Source: Prorocentrum cordatum (Eukaryota > Sar > Dinophyceae > Prorocentrales > Prorocentraceae). Taken from it: 64,000 nucleotides of DNA. A model generated the notes under the pieces. It saw only the letters and a program-made list of their open reading frames with translations, did not search any database and had not been told where the DNA came from. The DNA lies in the NCBI GenBank assembly GCA_963575745.1, contig CAUYUJ010000670.1, positions 513,379-577,378 on the forward strand, in the 5' to 3' direction. A program made the position numbers and the translations under genes. Below, one piece after another: positions 20,845-31,680 of the stretch (positions are counted from its first letter, which is position 1; every line of letters begins with the position of its first letter).

Positions 20845-21049
20845 TCGGGGGAGCGTAAGACCCGGGTTTGCCGGGACTCGGGTTCGCCATCGTTTTTTGA
20901 CGACCGCGCCTCGGATTTTGACGAGGAGGAGTTTCGTGGGATGTCTGCAGCGGGAGGCCTCGTCAAAATGCAGGCTCGGCCTCGTCATTTTTTGACGACC
21001 TCGTCGGGGGTTTCCGAGTCCCCCGTACCCGGGTCTTACGTCTCCCCGA
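20845..21049. mobile_element. TCGGG-CCCGA foldback element (TSD TCCAG)
   Basis: A 205-bp element flanked by TCCAG at 20,840-20,844 and 21,050-21,054. The left end TCGGGGGAGCGTAAGACCC pairs with the right end read in reverse, TCGGGGAGACGTAAGACCC, and the inverted similarity continues inward (GGGACTCGG; TTTTTTGACGACC; TTTTGACGAGG). The element is thus a nearly complete foldback with no coding capacity. Confidence 0.88.
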
Positions 21050-21054
21050 TCCAG

Positions 21055-21480
21055 CGAGGGGGCGCCTTGAGGGGCCCGGGCTGAGGAGCGGCCCGGGCTG
21101 AAGAAGTCCCCGTCGGATGTCTGGGGGGAGGAGGGGTTCTCACCCCGTTGCCCCCTCCCCTTCTCCCCTGCCCCCCCCCCACCTCCTGCCCCGCCCCTCC
21201 CCTCCCTCCCTCCTTCCCCCTCCTCCTCATACTCCTCCGCTAGGCCCAAAAGTAATATCCAAGCGCGCGCACGTGATTGTGGATTGTACCCTTGGCGCTG
21301 TTCGACACTTGCCCCATAGCATAGAATCCATAGAATCCTCATCGTCCTCCCCCTCGTCATCCCCCCTTTTTCTCCCCCCTCGTCCTCCCACCTCCCCCCA
21401 GCCCCTTCCCCCTCCTCAATCCCCCTCGTCCCCCTCATCCTCCCATCTCCCCCCACCCTCTACCCTCCCCCCCATCGGCC
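21055..21480. repeat. C/T-rich low-complexity DNA
   Basis: 21,140-21,240 and 21,335-21,475 are dominated by CCCTCC/CCTCCCC words on the plus strand. Pro-rich frames here are compositional. Confidence 0.8.
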
Positions 21481-22236
21481 ACTGCGTTCCAGCGGCCCCC
21501 ATCGGCCACTGGCACAGCCATCGGAAACCCAGCGATACCGCGGGGGTGGGTGGGAACCTCCTCCCCCCTCGGATCGAGGACCCAAGTGTTTTGGTGCCCG
21601 GGGATGGCCGCAATGAGTTCATCGAAGGTAGTTTCTTTTTGCAGGCAGCAGGTGTAATCATCCAGACGTCCTGCTTTCGCTAAGCCAATTTGTTCGTCAA
21701 GATCGTGGGACCCCTCAGGCGAAACGCTGGTCTAGGCGACCCCGACACCTCTCCTTCCAGAGTCTCAGGATCATCCTGAGGCATCATTCCGCCTCTTCAA
21801 AAGGGAGCTACCAGGGAGCGTTCAGTCACCACAGGCTAAGATTTTCCCATTCAGCCGCTCACAGGCGGACGTGCAAATAAATGAGATGCACGTATGGGGA
21901 TGTCCGATTCGAAACATTTGAGCCCACGAGCGCCCTCGCTGGGCCCGCCCCAAAAATCTGGCCAGCTGGCCAGCACACATTCAAAAGCAAGCCCAGGGGT
22001 AGATTTTGAGGCCCTCTGGAAACCCAAGCGAAACTCGTGCTATCGAACTGTCTCTCGGCCCCGAGGGGTTGAACAACAGCCTCGGATGAGACAGTGCTCC
22101 TGGGGAAGGGGGGTCCAAAGTTCCAAGGGCCCAGCGGCTCTAAAAGGCGAAGGGAAGATGAGTATGATGGTTTCCATTGGCCTGAGCCCCTGCAGGGGGC
22201 CATCGTGTCCACGGCCGGATTTCGCCTCGTGCCTCC
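21481..22236. other. No recognised gene
   Basis: GC-moderate sequence. CCTCAGGCGAAACGCTGG at about 21,713 echoes the TCTCAGGCG motif at 20,033. GATGCACGTATGGGGA at about 21,886 resembles the dispersed repeat at 2,911 and 9,088. Confidence 0.4.
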
Positions 22237-22488
22237 TTGCTGGAGCGCGCCCTTGAACAGGTCCACGGGTCGATTCGGGACCTAGTCATCCAGGCGTCGC
22301 GAACAAAACAGGATCTCACCATTTTTCTAGAGAAGAGGAGTATCAGTGATATGCGCGTCGTCTTTCAAGCCGTGCGTGTTGCACATCCGCTTGGTGTGCA
22401 AAACAGCGGGTCGTTTTTTAACGTTAGCGCGTTGATAAGGCCGTCCGACAGGCGTGTTATCGATATTGTTATGTCGTTATTGGAGTAG
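22237..22488 (+). CDS. Small unrecognised open frame (83 codons)
   Basis: Starts MLERALEQVHGSIRDLVIQA and ends DRRVIDIVMSLLE before a stop. Composition is less GC-rich than the flanks, and the residue mix (balanced hydrophobic and charged, no low complexity) looks more protein-like than most frames here. No family recognised; it may be a fragment of an exon or a decayed retroelement. Confidence 0.25.
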   Translation: MLERALEQVHGSIRDLVIQASRTKQDLTIFLEKRSISDMRVVFQAVRVAHPLGVQNSGSFFNVSALIRPSDRRVIDIVMSLLE

Positions 22489-23165
22489 TGTTCGTGGCCT
22501 GGCGCCATCAAGATCGGAGGAGGCCGAAACAACTCACCCCATGAGGGGCAGTTGGGGGGGGGTGGGGGCGTCCTGGAGGCAAAGTGTGATGTCGGGATCC
22601 CCCTCCCCCGCAGGGAGGAAGTTGAGTGGAGAAGGAGATGAACTGCGGTGGTTGCCAAAGGTGTCCCTGACATAATGTGTCCCAAGCTTGTCTTGACGTT
22701 TTGGGCCCCCCTGGGGGCCTCTGTGCCTTGTGAGGGGTGCTCTGGAGGCCACGGGTGCCTCCCAGGAAATCTTGGACACCTTGAGCCAGGGCAAATTCTG
22801 CAGAATTTTGGCCTTAGTCATCCTCCTCCCCTGAGTTATCATCCTGCAGAACCTCCTCCTCCCTCCTCCTTCTTCCTCCTCAATGGGGGCAAATTGCAGC
22901 TGGCGTCGCAAGGGAGCGCGCGGAATGGACGCCGAAGGGCTCCATTGCTGGCGCCCCCCGGTCGTAGGGAGTTGGGATGAGGATGGAACTCCATCGTATC
23001 CCCTTCCTCTGATAATGCGACCTTGGCCTCTCACCGGGGTTTTACATCATGCCCCCGCGATTTGTCCCCCCCCCCCCCTCCCACTCCTCACGCTCTCCGG
23101 GCTGCCGCCCACCGCACGTCCGATGCCGGCAGAGGGCTTCCTGCAGCATTTTCACAGCTTGGCGC
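22489..23165. other. No gene; short G-type decamer stretch
   Basis: 22,700-22,800 has GGGGGCCTCTGTGCC, TCTGGAGGCC and ATCTTGGACACC words of the G-type array family. 22,830-22,890 is CCTCCT-rich. Nothing else recognised. Confidence 0.5.
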
Positions 23166-23365
23166 TTGCCGACCCAGAGGCGCCGGCTCTCCTCCTGCTT
23201 CTTCTCGTCTCTCTTCATCCCTCCCTTTCTCCTCTTCCTCTTCCTCCTCTCTCCTCTTCCTCCTCCTCCTTCCTCTTTCTCCTCCGCCTCCGCCTCCGCC
23301 TCCTCTCTTCTCATCCTCGCTCTTCTTCCTTCTCTCTTCCTCCTCCTCCTCCTCCTCATCCGGAG
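23166..23365. repeat. (CTC)n-rich tract
   Basis: About 200 bp of CTC/TCC/CGC triplets with interruptions. It precedes LINE-C. Confidence 0.85.
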
Positions 23366-23519
23366 TCTGCGACAGGCCTAGTCACAGGCTTGGAACCCTG
23401 TTCCAAAACACAAATCCTCTGGAACGGGCCCTTCGTATCGAGGCATTGGCTTATTGCCCGCGGTTTACCGTGTTTGGGGGGGGGATCATACAAGAAGAAG
23501 AAGAAGAAGCAAGAAGTTG

Positions 23520-24453
23520 GGAAAGCAGGCGAGAGTTTTTAGCGCACCAAGCTGGTCGATCCATCGTGAAGCTAGTGTACCAGCAGTCGCTGCAGAAAGA
23601 GAGCATACAGCAGGACCATATCCACACAACCTTCATCATGTGGGATCTAACAAAGTATTCTGAACCTGTAAATTGGGATAAACTGCGCCAACGAGCCCTA
23701 AACGCGGGTTTCAGTGGAGGCAACATGTCCGTCATCATCAACCAATACCAGGGCCAACGTATGCTATCATTAAACAATCAGACATCCGATGCAGGCTCCC
23801 CGGTAAAAGGTATTCTCGCAGGCTGCAGTTTTGTCACTTTCCTTGTGCAGATGTACTGCGTAGAGCTCCTCGACATTCGGGCAGGCAGCGTACCCATCTC
23901 TCTCCACATATTGATGACCTCCTCTTGCTCTACTCCCACTAGTGCAACCGCACCCTCGTTGACTCCCTCAAGCACGCCGCTGCCAGTCTTTTGAACGCAA
24001 TCCAGTACGAGCTGGAATGTGACATCGCGGTCAGCAAGTCAGCAGTATTGGCCTCCGAGTTCGATTTCGAGCGGGAACTAGTCAAGGCCCTGGGACGGTA
24101 TCTTGGTTCAGTTCTTATCATGTTGCGAACTTAGATATTGATTTTCGTGCTGGGCGAAAACGAGGACGAGGCATATCTAGCAGTGAGCTTCGTGAGAGAC
24201 ACGACACATTCAACGGCCGACTAGCTAGGATTGGAGCCGTACGGCGGTCAGCAGCTAACACGCTTAAAGTTTACAACACGGGGTTTGGACATGCCCAATC
24301 AGACGGAGCAGAGGTTGTTGGGATAGATGATCAAGAACTTAGACAAGCCCATATCTGAGTCCTTCAAATAGCAGGCCCAATTACTACGACGAGATCTAGT
24401 ACGTTAGCCCCACGCATACTAGGTGATCCCTGTTGGCGACCAGGAGTGGGCCA

Positions 24454-24547
<94 letters not shown>

Positions 24548-24690
24548 TGGTCAATATTAGTCTGGAGGGCTATGATCTGGCAGCTTACGCCTGGACACGG
24601 CCCCCTTCAGCTCCGCACGTTAGCAGCATCAGCAGTTCTGGACAGACTCCGCTCCCCGTTTCAGGGCTCATCTGGATTTGATCGATTCGA
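23520..24690 (+). pseudogene. LINE-C reverse transcriptase fragment, less GC-rich
   Basis: Reads RSIVKLVYQQSLQKESIQQD, MWDLTKYSEPVNWDKLRQRA (about 23,640; the first catalytic Asp lies in WDLTKYS), then GSPVKGILAGCSFVTFLVQM (about 23,797; AGC motif). A shift near 23,890 brings PHIDDLLLLYSH (about 23,905; catalytic DD). Then follow ELECDIAVSKSAVLASEFDF and, after another shift, NLDIDFRAGRKRGRGISSSE (24,128 onward), GRLARIGAVRRSAANTLKVY and GAEVVGIDDQELRQAH (stop 24,356-24,358). Further on, DPCWRPGVGH leads in frame into an ATC repeat and then WSILVWRAMIWQL. The coding is much closer to 50% GC than LINE-A or LINE-B. Confidence 0.85.
24454..24547. repeat. (CAT)31 microsatellite
   Basis: An uninterrupted CAT/ATC tract of 94 bp. 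It lies inside the LINE-C connection region and, in the LINE frame, encodes poly-Ile between DPCWRPGVGH and WSILVW, so it looks like an expansion within old coding sequence. Confidence 0.97.
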
Positions 24691-25455
24691 TTATATTTCG
24701 AATGCGGCCAGTTCGATCCGAGTCGGTTCCTGTGTGTTCGAACGTTTCAATGCGGCCCGATGTCTGCGTGGCGCTGTTGTGCATTTTTACACAGCCGATC
24801 TGATTCGATTCTGGCTCCGTGCGTGTGCGGCGCGATTTGGCACACATTCACATTCCATCCGGTTACCCGGTTCGATATTGATTTGATCTTCCCTTGGGAG
24901 GGGGGCATTAGTAGGATGATAAGGAGGAGGAGGAGGAGGAGGAGGAGGAGGAGAACGACTTCGAGAGGGAGGGTCGAAAAAAGACAGAGCATGAACATGA
25001 GTTCCTTCCTGCCCCCTGTTTCCACCCGTCTTCTCCATTTCCAGGAGGCGGATATCGATGCGCATCGAAGAAGAAACGTCAGCATGAACATACATGTTTC
25101 GAGGTTTCCGCGAGAACTCCTGGTACCCTTGGGTCGCCACCCCTCCCCGCGGCCAGGTCCGTCTCCGCGCGGCCCTCGCCATACGGCGAGGCCTCGCGAA
25201 CCCGCGCGGCGGAGCCAACGGGCAGGACGGAGGGGCGCCGGAGGAGAACCTGCAGTACACTCTGCGGCGGCTGGCGCTCCGGGGGGGAGTCGAAATTTGA
25301 GGCTCGAGTGTGTTGGTTCGAGCATCGAGGCTTCTGGGCGCGTTGTACCTTTCTGGACCTCTGAAAGGTTCCTTGTCGCCACGGCTGGGTCCGCCACCCT
25401 TGAGAATCCGATTTCAAGTTGGATGTGGCACACCCGTCCCATCGCTCGCCTCTAC
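24691..25455. other. No recognised gene
   Basis: 24,680-24,890 is AT-richer with several TTCGA/CGATT words. (GGA)n lies at 24,923-24,955. The rest is GC-rich with overlapping unremarkable open frames on both strands. Confidence 0.4.
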
Positions 25456-25587
25456 GTGCAGCTGATTTCGGCCGCGCCACCGGACACTTCCTCTAAAAAT
25501 ACAGGGCCGCTCCAGCGCCAGGAGGCCCCGGGAAAACCAGCTCATGCAGCTCATTCGCCAACCCCCTTGTTGTTATCCCCTTCACCT
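25456..25587. mobile_element. Decayed relative of the 32.9/54.1-kb element
   Basis: TGCAGCTGATTTCGGCC, then GCGCCAGGAGGCCCCGGGAA, CAGCTCATGCAGCTCATTC and CCCCTTGTTGTTATCCCC align in order with the interior of the elements at 32,918 and 54,069. The TCGGG/CCCGA ends and target duplication are not visible, so this is an old or truncated copy. Confidence 0.6.
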
Positions 25588-25814
25588 AAGGGCCCTTTTC
25601 CCCCGCCCCAGAAGGCCCCAAAATACTTCCGCGCTTCGAGGAGGCCGCAAGAGTGGCTTTACTCCCTGCCGCGGTTCGCGCTGAGGATGGGACCTCAAAC
25701 TCGAGGTGAGAAAGTTTACTTCAAATTGATTCGCTTCGCTCTCTCCGCGGGCCCATGGTGCATCAATGGTGCTACATGATACATGTCGGTCGGTGTGCTT
25801 GTGGCGAGCGAGAA
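25588..25814. other. Spacer before a G-type array
   Basis: Contains the AT-richer segment CTCGAGGTGAGAAAGTTTAC at about 25,699, which resembles CTCGAGGTTGGAAAGTTGAG at about 26,325 on the other side of the array. Confidence 0.5.
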
Positions 25815-26260
25815 AGGAGGAGGAGGAGGAGGAGGTGGAGGAGGAGGTGGAGGAGGGGAGGAGGAGGAGGAGGAAGAGGAGGAGGCCTCTCGATGGCTCA
25901 TTGGAGCATTCTTAGAGCCAAACTGGGTCGTGGACACGACGCCCCTTTGGGAGGCTTCTTGGGGTGCCTCGGGAGGCCTCTCGGCGGCCTCCTGGCGGTA
26001 TTTTGTGGACCTCTTGGGGGCCTCTCGAGGGTGTCTTTCGCTTCTCCGCGGGCCTCTCTGGGGGCCTCTGGAGGGGCCATCTCTCGGGGAAGGGTTCGAC
26101 AAGTCAGCTCGAATGCCCCCTCCTGAGGCCCTCTCGGGGGCCTCTGGAGCCTTCTTGGCGGGCCTCTTGGGGCACTCCTGGGGCCTTCCTGGGAGCCTCT
26201 CGGTCTGACTTGGGGCTATCTTGGGGGCCTTTGGGGGTTTCTTGGGCGGTCGGAAGCCCG
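25815..26260. repeat. (GGA)n followed by G-type decamer array
   Basis: 25,816-25,886 is GGA-rich. 25,940-26,250 is built of GGCCTCTCGGGGGCCTCT and GGCCTCTTGGGG words. The array is bracketed by two similar AT-richer segments (about 25,690-25,745 and 26,320-26,375). Confidence 0.85.
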
Positions 26261-27349
26261 AGCCGATGGAGGCCCTCTTGCGCCTGCGCCCTACTGCGGC
26301 CAGCACTCAGAATAACATCATCAACTCGAGGTTGGAAAGTTGAGTTCCGAATTAGTTTGTAGTATCTCTTCCCTTCCTGGGTGTGCGGAAACCTTCTCCT
26401 CGCCACGAAAGAATTCCGCCCGACATTCTGGTCAGACTGTCTCCATGCAGTGCACCATGTGGCAGCTGGCGCCCTGGGGTATCACAGTTCGAGGGTCTTG
26501 GTTCGAGAGTCGAGGCGTCCAGATGTTTCTCTGCCTTTCTTTCCGTAGCCCTTTTTGCTCAGGCCGTGGTTCGAGCGCCCAGGGGGAAGGCAGAGGCGGC
26601 GGGCCTTCCCAGAGGGCCGAGAAGGCCTCTGGCCCTCTGAGAAGCACCTTTTGCCGAAGTCAGAGACAGCCTGTTATCAGAGCGTGAATTACCTACCCCG
26701 CTTTCGCTTCCAGGCAAAACCAAGCCATACCACGCGCCTCCTCGTCAGGGGGCCTGACCAGTACAGGCTGCAATTTGGCATCGTTTGGTATCTCTTGGAA
26801 GCGAGGGTGGTCAAAAGCGAGGTAGGTTTGTTTTCCCCCTATGTTAGAAGGTCAATATGATGGCCAGTTTGGCAGGCGCCCCGCCGCGCCGCCCACGCGC
26901 CGGCACGACGGAGCACGCAGGCCCACCTCCGTGATCGCTCCGCGGCGGGCCCGGCTGCGGTGCGCCTGTCGCCCCCGGCGGGTGTTGGTTGCAGCTCTTG
27001 CCGTTCGGGGGCGGACAGAACCCCCAATAGTGACACGTCGATTCGTGAATTGTCCGTTCTCGGTTCTCGAGAGTTCGCCGCGGCCGTTCTTTTCTAGGCT
27101 TGCGCCCGCCAGGTTTGGGTCTCAGGTCGTTTTCACTAAACCACGGTAAATAAAGGGAGGTCTGTCCATCCCCGAGCTGTTCCTGATCGTACTCGTCCGG
27201 GCCGCCGCTGTCGCCGCTGCTGCTGGGCGCAACCCTTGGCTGGCGGCGCCCGGCCTCGGCGCAGCGCGCCGCGGCCTTCTGGAGCGCAGTGCTGATTAGG
27301 CACTGGTCGGGCGGGCGCTGGCCCGCTGGAACACCGCTTCGCCGCAAAT
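26261..27349. other. No recognised gene
   Basis: Mostly unique. TTGGTTCGAGAGTCGAGGC at about 26,499 resembles TTGGTTCGAGCATCGAGGC at about 25,313. Open frames on both strands around 26,840-27,280 lack a recognised domain. Confidence 0.4.
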
Positions 27350-27600
27350 CAGTAAGACAGGAACGGGCAGGACGACGTTGTCCACCACTAGTGCATCCAA
27401 CTCCACGTCCTGGATCAACGATGCGGAATCGAACATTGCCACTGTGTCCACGACTACTCAATCGAGCGCGACGTCCTGGACCAGCGCTACGGAAACGAGC
27501 GGGGGCCACCATTACACAATCGAGCGCCACGTCGCGGACCAACAGTACGGAAACGAGCAGCGCCACGGAAAAAGTCACAGAACGGGACGCCTTGATGGCA
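27350..27600. repeat. ~75-bp imperfect tandem repeat
   Basis: Units with CAATCGAGCGCGACGTCCTGG, then CAATCGAGCGCCACGTCGCGG, and ACGGAAACGAGC words, about three degenerate copies. The plus strand encodes Ser/Thr-rich repeats (QSSATSWTSATETSG); the minus strand encodes VLLVRDVALDCVMVAP-type repeats. I cannot tell which, if either, is expressed. Confidence 0.65.
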
Positions 27601-28966
27601 CGTGCTTCCTTTCAGGCTGCGGCGGTCGCTCATGAGGCAGGGTGGGGGACCTCCGGCCCCCCGAGGACTGGTCAGCTCGGACTCTGCCGACCTCCCAAGC
27701 ATCTGGCCCTCCTGGCCCTTGCTACAAGATGGCTGCGAAGCAGCGCCGTGTCATGGGGGACCGGCTGGAGACCCTCCTGAAATCCATGCCCGACATGGGA
27801 ACCCATGAGCCTGGGTTCGTCGCCAGAGGAGCCCTTGGATCCGAAGGTGTCCCGGGAGGCCCCGGGCGCAGCCATTCGGGCTGAGGAGGGAAATCACCGG
27901 CCGAGGTCCGAGTCCCCCAGCGGGGGCTCCCCGCTGGCACTAGACCAGGGCCCGACGGGAGTCCCGAGGGAGGCCGGGGATTGGTCGGACCAGCGCACCC
28001 CCCGCGCGGAGGGGGCCGCCCCCCCCGCGCGACACACATCCCCCGGAAGCGCGACATGGTCGGGGGAAGCCAGCGGGCCCGCGGGCGGCGGGAAACCTTG
28101 GATAACCGCTTATCCTGAGGGGATTCACCCCCCAGCGGAGGGCCAGGTGGAGAGGGGGGCTCCGGGCGAGTCACCGCGAGGGCGCTGGGGCATGGGGCGC
28201 CAGCCTCGCAATCTCCCCCGAGCGCGGCGGCGTTCGAGGAAGCCCCCCAAATGCGGACGCAGGAGGTGGCATACGAGCGCTGCATTGGGCCACGCGGGAG
28301 CTCGGGTTTCCCCGGGGATGCAGGGGGAATGGCAGATGACCAAGTACGGGTTCCCAGGCGGGGGGCATCGCCTGGGCGACGCCGCGCGCGCATCCTGGGA
28401 CGACCTCCTCCTCCCGCCCGGAATCGGCCTGGCCTCGATCGTCGCCCCAGACTCGCCCGGCCGGAGTGTAGCGCGCGGGCGCAGGTGCAGGAGATGCCGG
28501 CTGCTGAGGGAGGAGAGACGGCGAGATTGAGCGACCGCCAGGGATGATGCTCATCTTCTTCCTCGACGGAGTCGGAGACTACATCCCCGAGGTCTGCCAG
28601 GTGCAACGGATCTTGTGGCGCCCGGGGCCAGGGAGGACAGCGCCCCCGACTTGGGACAGCGCCCGACTCACGCGCAGGGCCCCCCACCTCCAGGCGCAGA
28701 GCCTGCAGGGCAGGGCGGGGCCCGAGCGATCGGCGCAGGAGGGCGAGGACGGGGGGCCGCCGCCCCCCCCCCCCCCCCCCCCTCGCGCCCGACAGATGCG
28801 TGAAGCGGCATCCTTGCCGGGGGAACCCCTGCCAGGGGACCCCCGTGGACAGCGAGGGGCCCCCCGCCCCCGAGTTCTGGGGGGCGGGCGACGGCGGGGG
28901 GCGCCCTTGCCGCGGGGCCGGGGGGCGCGCAGGCGGCGATCGCGGGCGCGATTCGCGCTCCCCCTC
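27601..28966. other. GC-rich sequence with long overlapping open frames, no recognised gene
   Basis: A plus frame is open from 27,805 to 28,530 (SLGSSPEEPLDPKVSREAPG at its start) and a minus frame spans most of the region. Both are Pro/Arg/Gly-rich with no recognised domain. The GC content makes long frames expected by chance. Confidence 0.3.
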
Positions 28967-29068
28967 CTCCTCCTCCTCCTCCTCCTCCTCCTCCTCCTCC
29001 TCCTCCTCCTCCTCCTCCTCCTCCTCCTCCTCCTCCTCCTCCTCCTCCTCCTCCTCCTCCTCCTCCTC
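28967..29068. repeat. (CTC)34 microsatellite
   Basis: About 102 bp of uninterrupted CTC triplets. Confidence 0.97.
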
Positions 29069-30290
29069 ATCCCACTTGCATCCCCCGCGCCGCGCCCAGA
29101 GACTGCCCGGCCCTCCTCCCGCGTGGGGTCCTGGAGGGGGCAACCAGGATAACCCCGCGCGGAAGGCTGGCATGCCCCGTCGCGCCCCCCTCGAACGGCG
29201 CCCAGCGAGTTGGCCCGCTGCCGGGGGGCGCGGCGGCTCAGCCAGCGCTGGGGCCCCTCGTTCGCCGCCGCGCTCCCTGCCGAGGACGGCGAGTGCCGCC
29301 GCTCGGCCTGCGGCGGGGGCCCCACGCAGCGGAATCTCCCGTTCCCCCATTGGAGTGCGAGGTCGCGCGGGCGGCGGGCGAGGCGCCCGCGGGCGGGCGG
29401 TCTGCCTGGAGAGGCCGGGCCCGGCTTTTCGCCGCAGGAGGAAGGCGCCCCCTCGCCCCCCCTCAAGATAGCGCGCGGGATGCGGGGGGATTCTATGCTC
29501 CCTCGTGCTTGCTGAAACGGAGGGGTCCCGCCCCCTTCGCCGGGCGCTCTCTCTTCCCCCCCCCCCCTCTCTGCAGCCGTCGCGGTTTGAGCTGCGCAAT
29601 TCCCCCCGCGTGTTTTTTTTCCGCCCCTGCCAAGGGCGGGCGGTCTGTCGCGTGCGAACGGGTCCATGTCCCGAGCGGGTGGTGCCCGAATGCTTTTTTT
29701 CTTTTCTCGTGCGTGATTTGGCGTTGGCTTCGCCCGTGGACGTCGCGATATGCAGAGGAGATGTTCGCGTGGTGTGACGCGCGTCCTGTCTGGATAAGCA
29801 CGTGCGTTGTTCGTGGTGGAGTGTTGCAGTGTTTTGCTCGCCGTCGTTCTCAAGGGTCGGTCGTGGTCGATCGCTTCTTGCGATTGACGTGGAGCGTCGA
29901 TGCGTTGCCGGGCGATGGCTCGTGGGGGTTTACGGGGCCGCGAGAGTGTTATGGTCATTGCTTGGCCGGTTATTTGCGGGGCTTTGTTTCGCGTCCAGTT
30001 GGGCCGTTCCGCGCCTCGCGCACCTGCGCGCGCGGCGCGCCTGCCCATCCTGCGGCAAGTGGCGAACCAGGCGCATTTGGCGAATTTGGCGCAGCCAGTG
30101 CAGCCCTGGCGCACATCGCGCAGTTGGTGTATATGGCGCATTCGGTGCGCTCGGCACTTCTCGCGCCCCGCGCGCCAGAGCGCTTTTGCGCGGCCCCCAA
30201 TCGCGAGGCGCATGAAACGCGTGCCGCGGGCGAGGAGGAGTAGGTTGAGGAAGGGGAATGGATACGGACGAAAGTAATGACGATGAAATA
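29069..30290. other. GC-rich sequence, no recognised gene
   Basis: Long frames are open but unconvincing. 30,070-30,110 has short GGCGxATTTGGCG repeats. Composition becomes less GC-rich at 29,690-29,960. Confidence 0.35.
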
Positions 30291-30480
30291 TGCTTTGCCA
30301 GAAGGGGGGCGGGGTCACGGGGGCCAGGAGTGGCATTGAGAGGAGGGGGGCGGAGGGCGATTCGGGGGGGAGAGATGATGGATTTGCGGGAGTGGGGGGG
30401 GAGGGGGGGGGGGCAGGGGAAGAGTTGTTCGGGGCGGGGGGGGGAGGGAAGCGGGGGGGTGGTGCGATGAGAGGGGCGGG
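30291..30480. repeat. G-run-rich stretch
   Basis: Repeated runs of 5-9 G separated by one to a few bases (for example 30,396-30,460). It is capable of G-quadruplex formation on the plus strand. Confidence 0.8.
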
Positions 30481-30839
30481 GGCGGGGCGCGGCCGTCGTC
30501 GCCGCCGTTTGTTCGATTTCGTTTACAGAGATTCTGCTCACATCTGGCCATGCGAAGGGGGGTGGAAAACGACGGGGAGGAAAAGCGCGCAGGAACGGGC
30601 ACAGGGAGAGGGGGGAGGGAAGGGGGGGGGAACGGGGGGGCCAAAGGTAACGGGCAGGGGAGATGTCGGAAGGGAGGGTCGGGCCGTAGCTTGTTTCCAC
30701 CTCGCGTCGCGCCTGCCGTTGCCACTGCGGCCGCCCTCTCAATCGCTGCTTGTGGCGTCTCCACATTTCGGCCCTCTCCCTGCTGCTCCTCCCCCCTGTC
30801 CTGCTGCTGCCAGCGACCCTCCTCGACTCATGGGAAACC

Positions 30840-30997
30840 AAGGGCTCCCACGAGGGCGCGAAGTTATTCGCGTTTCGCGGTCCTCGTTCTTTCTCCCCCC
30901 TCCTCCTCGTCCTCCTTTTCTCCCTTTGGGGGGGCGGCGCGAGGGCGCGAAGTTATTCGCGCTTCGCGGAGCGCGAAGCGCGAAGTTGGGAGCCCTA
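30840..30997. mobile_element. 158-bp inverted-repeat element (TSD GAAACC)
   Basis: Flanked by GAAACC at 30,834-30,839 and 30,998-31,003. The ends AAGGGCTCCCA and TGGGAGCCCTA are inverted copies with one mismatch. Inside, GAGGGCGCGAAGTTATTCGCG occurs twice (30,853 and 30,942), the second followed by a further self-complementary CGCGAAGCGCGAAG stretch. No coding. Confidence 0.7.
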
Positions 30998-31003
30998 GAA
31001 ACC

Positions 31004-31520
31004 GTGCTGCGGCTGCGCTGCCCGCGCGCACCGCGCGGGGGCGACGCGCGCGCACGGCGCCCCGCGCGACGGGTCTGCCGACGCGGACTGCGTCTCGGGG
31101 GCCGCAGGGTCCAGGTTCTAGAGGGCCCCCCCAGGGCCCCAGGGTGCCTTCTCGGGCTCAGGAAGTTTCGCGTCAGGGCCCACGGTGGCCCGCGAATTTG
31201 ATCGGTCTAGCGCGGCGCCCGATTCGGTAATAGGCGGAGGGGTGGAGATGTCGGGAGAGGGTCAGGCGGCAATGAGGGAACAAAAACCGATGCTCCAGCA
31301 AGTAAATGGGGCCGTCGTGGGCCCCGCGCCGCGGGCGCTGTTCGGGCCACCCGCGATTTCTCGCGGGCCCTCCAAAAGTTTGTTTTTGGGAGTTTTCATG
31401 GCCTTCTCCAAGCCCCAGCAGAACCGAGCGGGCGAGAAGGCGGAAAAGGCAAGCATCGTCGACCCTGTGCGAGTACATAAAGTATATGGGATTAGCGAGG
31501 GGCGCCTTGGGAGACTCCGT
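31004..31520. other. No recognised gene
   Basis: GC-rich with open frames but no recognisable domain. Contains short inverted words such as GGGCCCCGCGCCGCGGGCGC near 31,320. Confidence 0.4.
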
Positions 31521-31680
31521 GGCCGGCCGGGGCCGCCCTCGGGCTGTCTTGGGGGCTCTTGGACGCGCGTTGGGCCATGTTGTCCCAGGCCCGGTGCCAT
31601 ATTGGAGGCCCCCTTGGGCCATCAGGGGCCTTCTTGGGGACGCGCTCGCCCCCCTCCGACGCCGTGCCATTTCGCGCGAG
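31521..31680. repeat. G-type decamer stretch
   Basis: GGGCTGTCTTGGGGGCTCTT, GGAGGCCCCCTTGGGCC and GGGGCCTTCTTGGGG words, about 120 bp, of the same family as the larger arrays. Confidence 0.7.

Noticed and set aside
25456-25587. Intact third copy of the family-2 element
   Set aside because: Interior similarity is clear, but no TCGGG/CCCGA ends or 5-bp duplication could be found; kept only as a decayed relative.
27722-29599. A 625-codon minus-strand open frame
   Set aside because: It contains poly-Glu from the (CTC)34 tract, and other frames are equally open; no domain or consistent composition.
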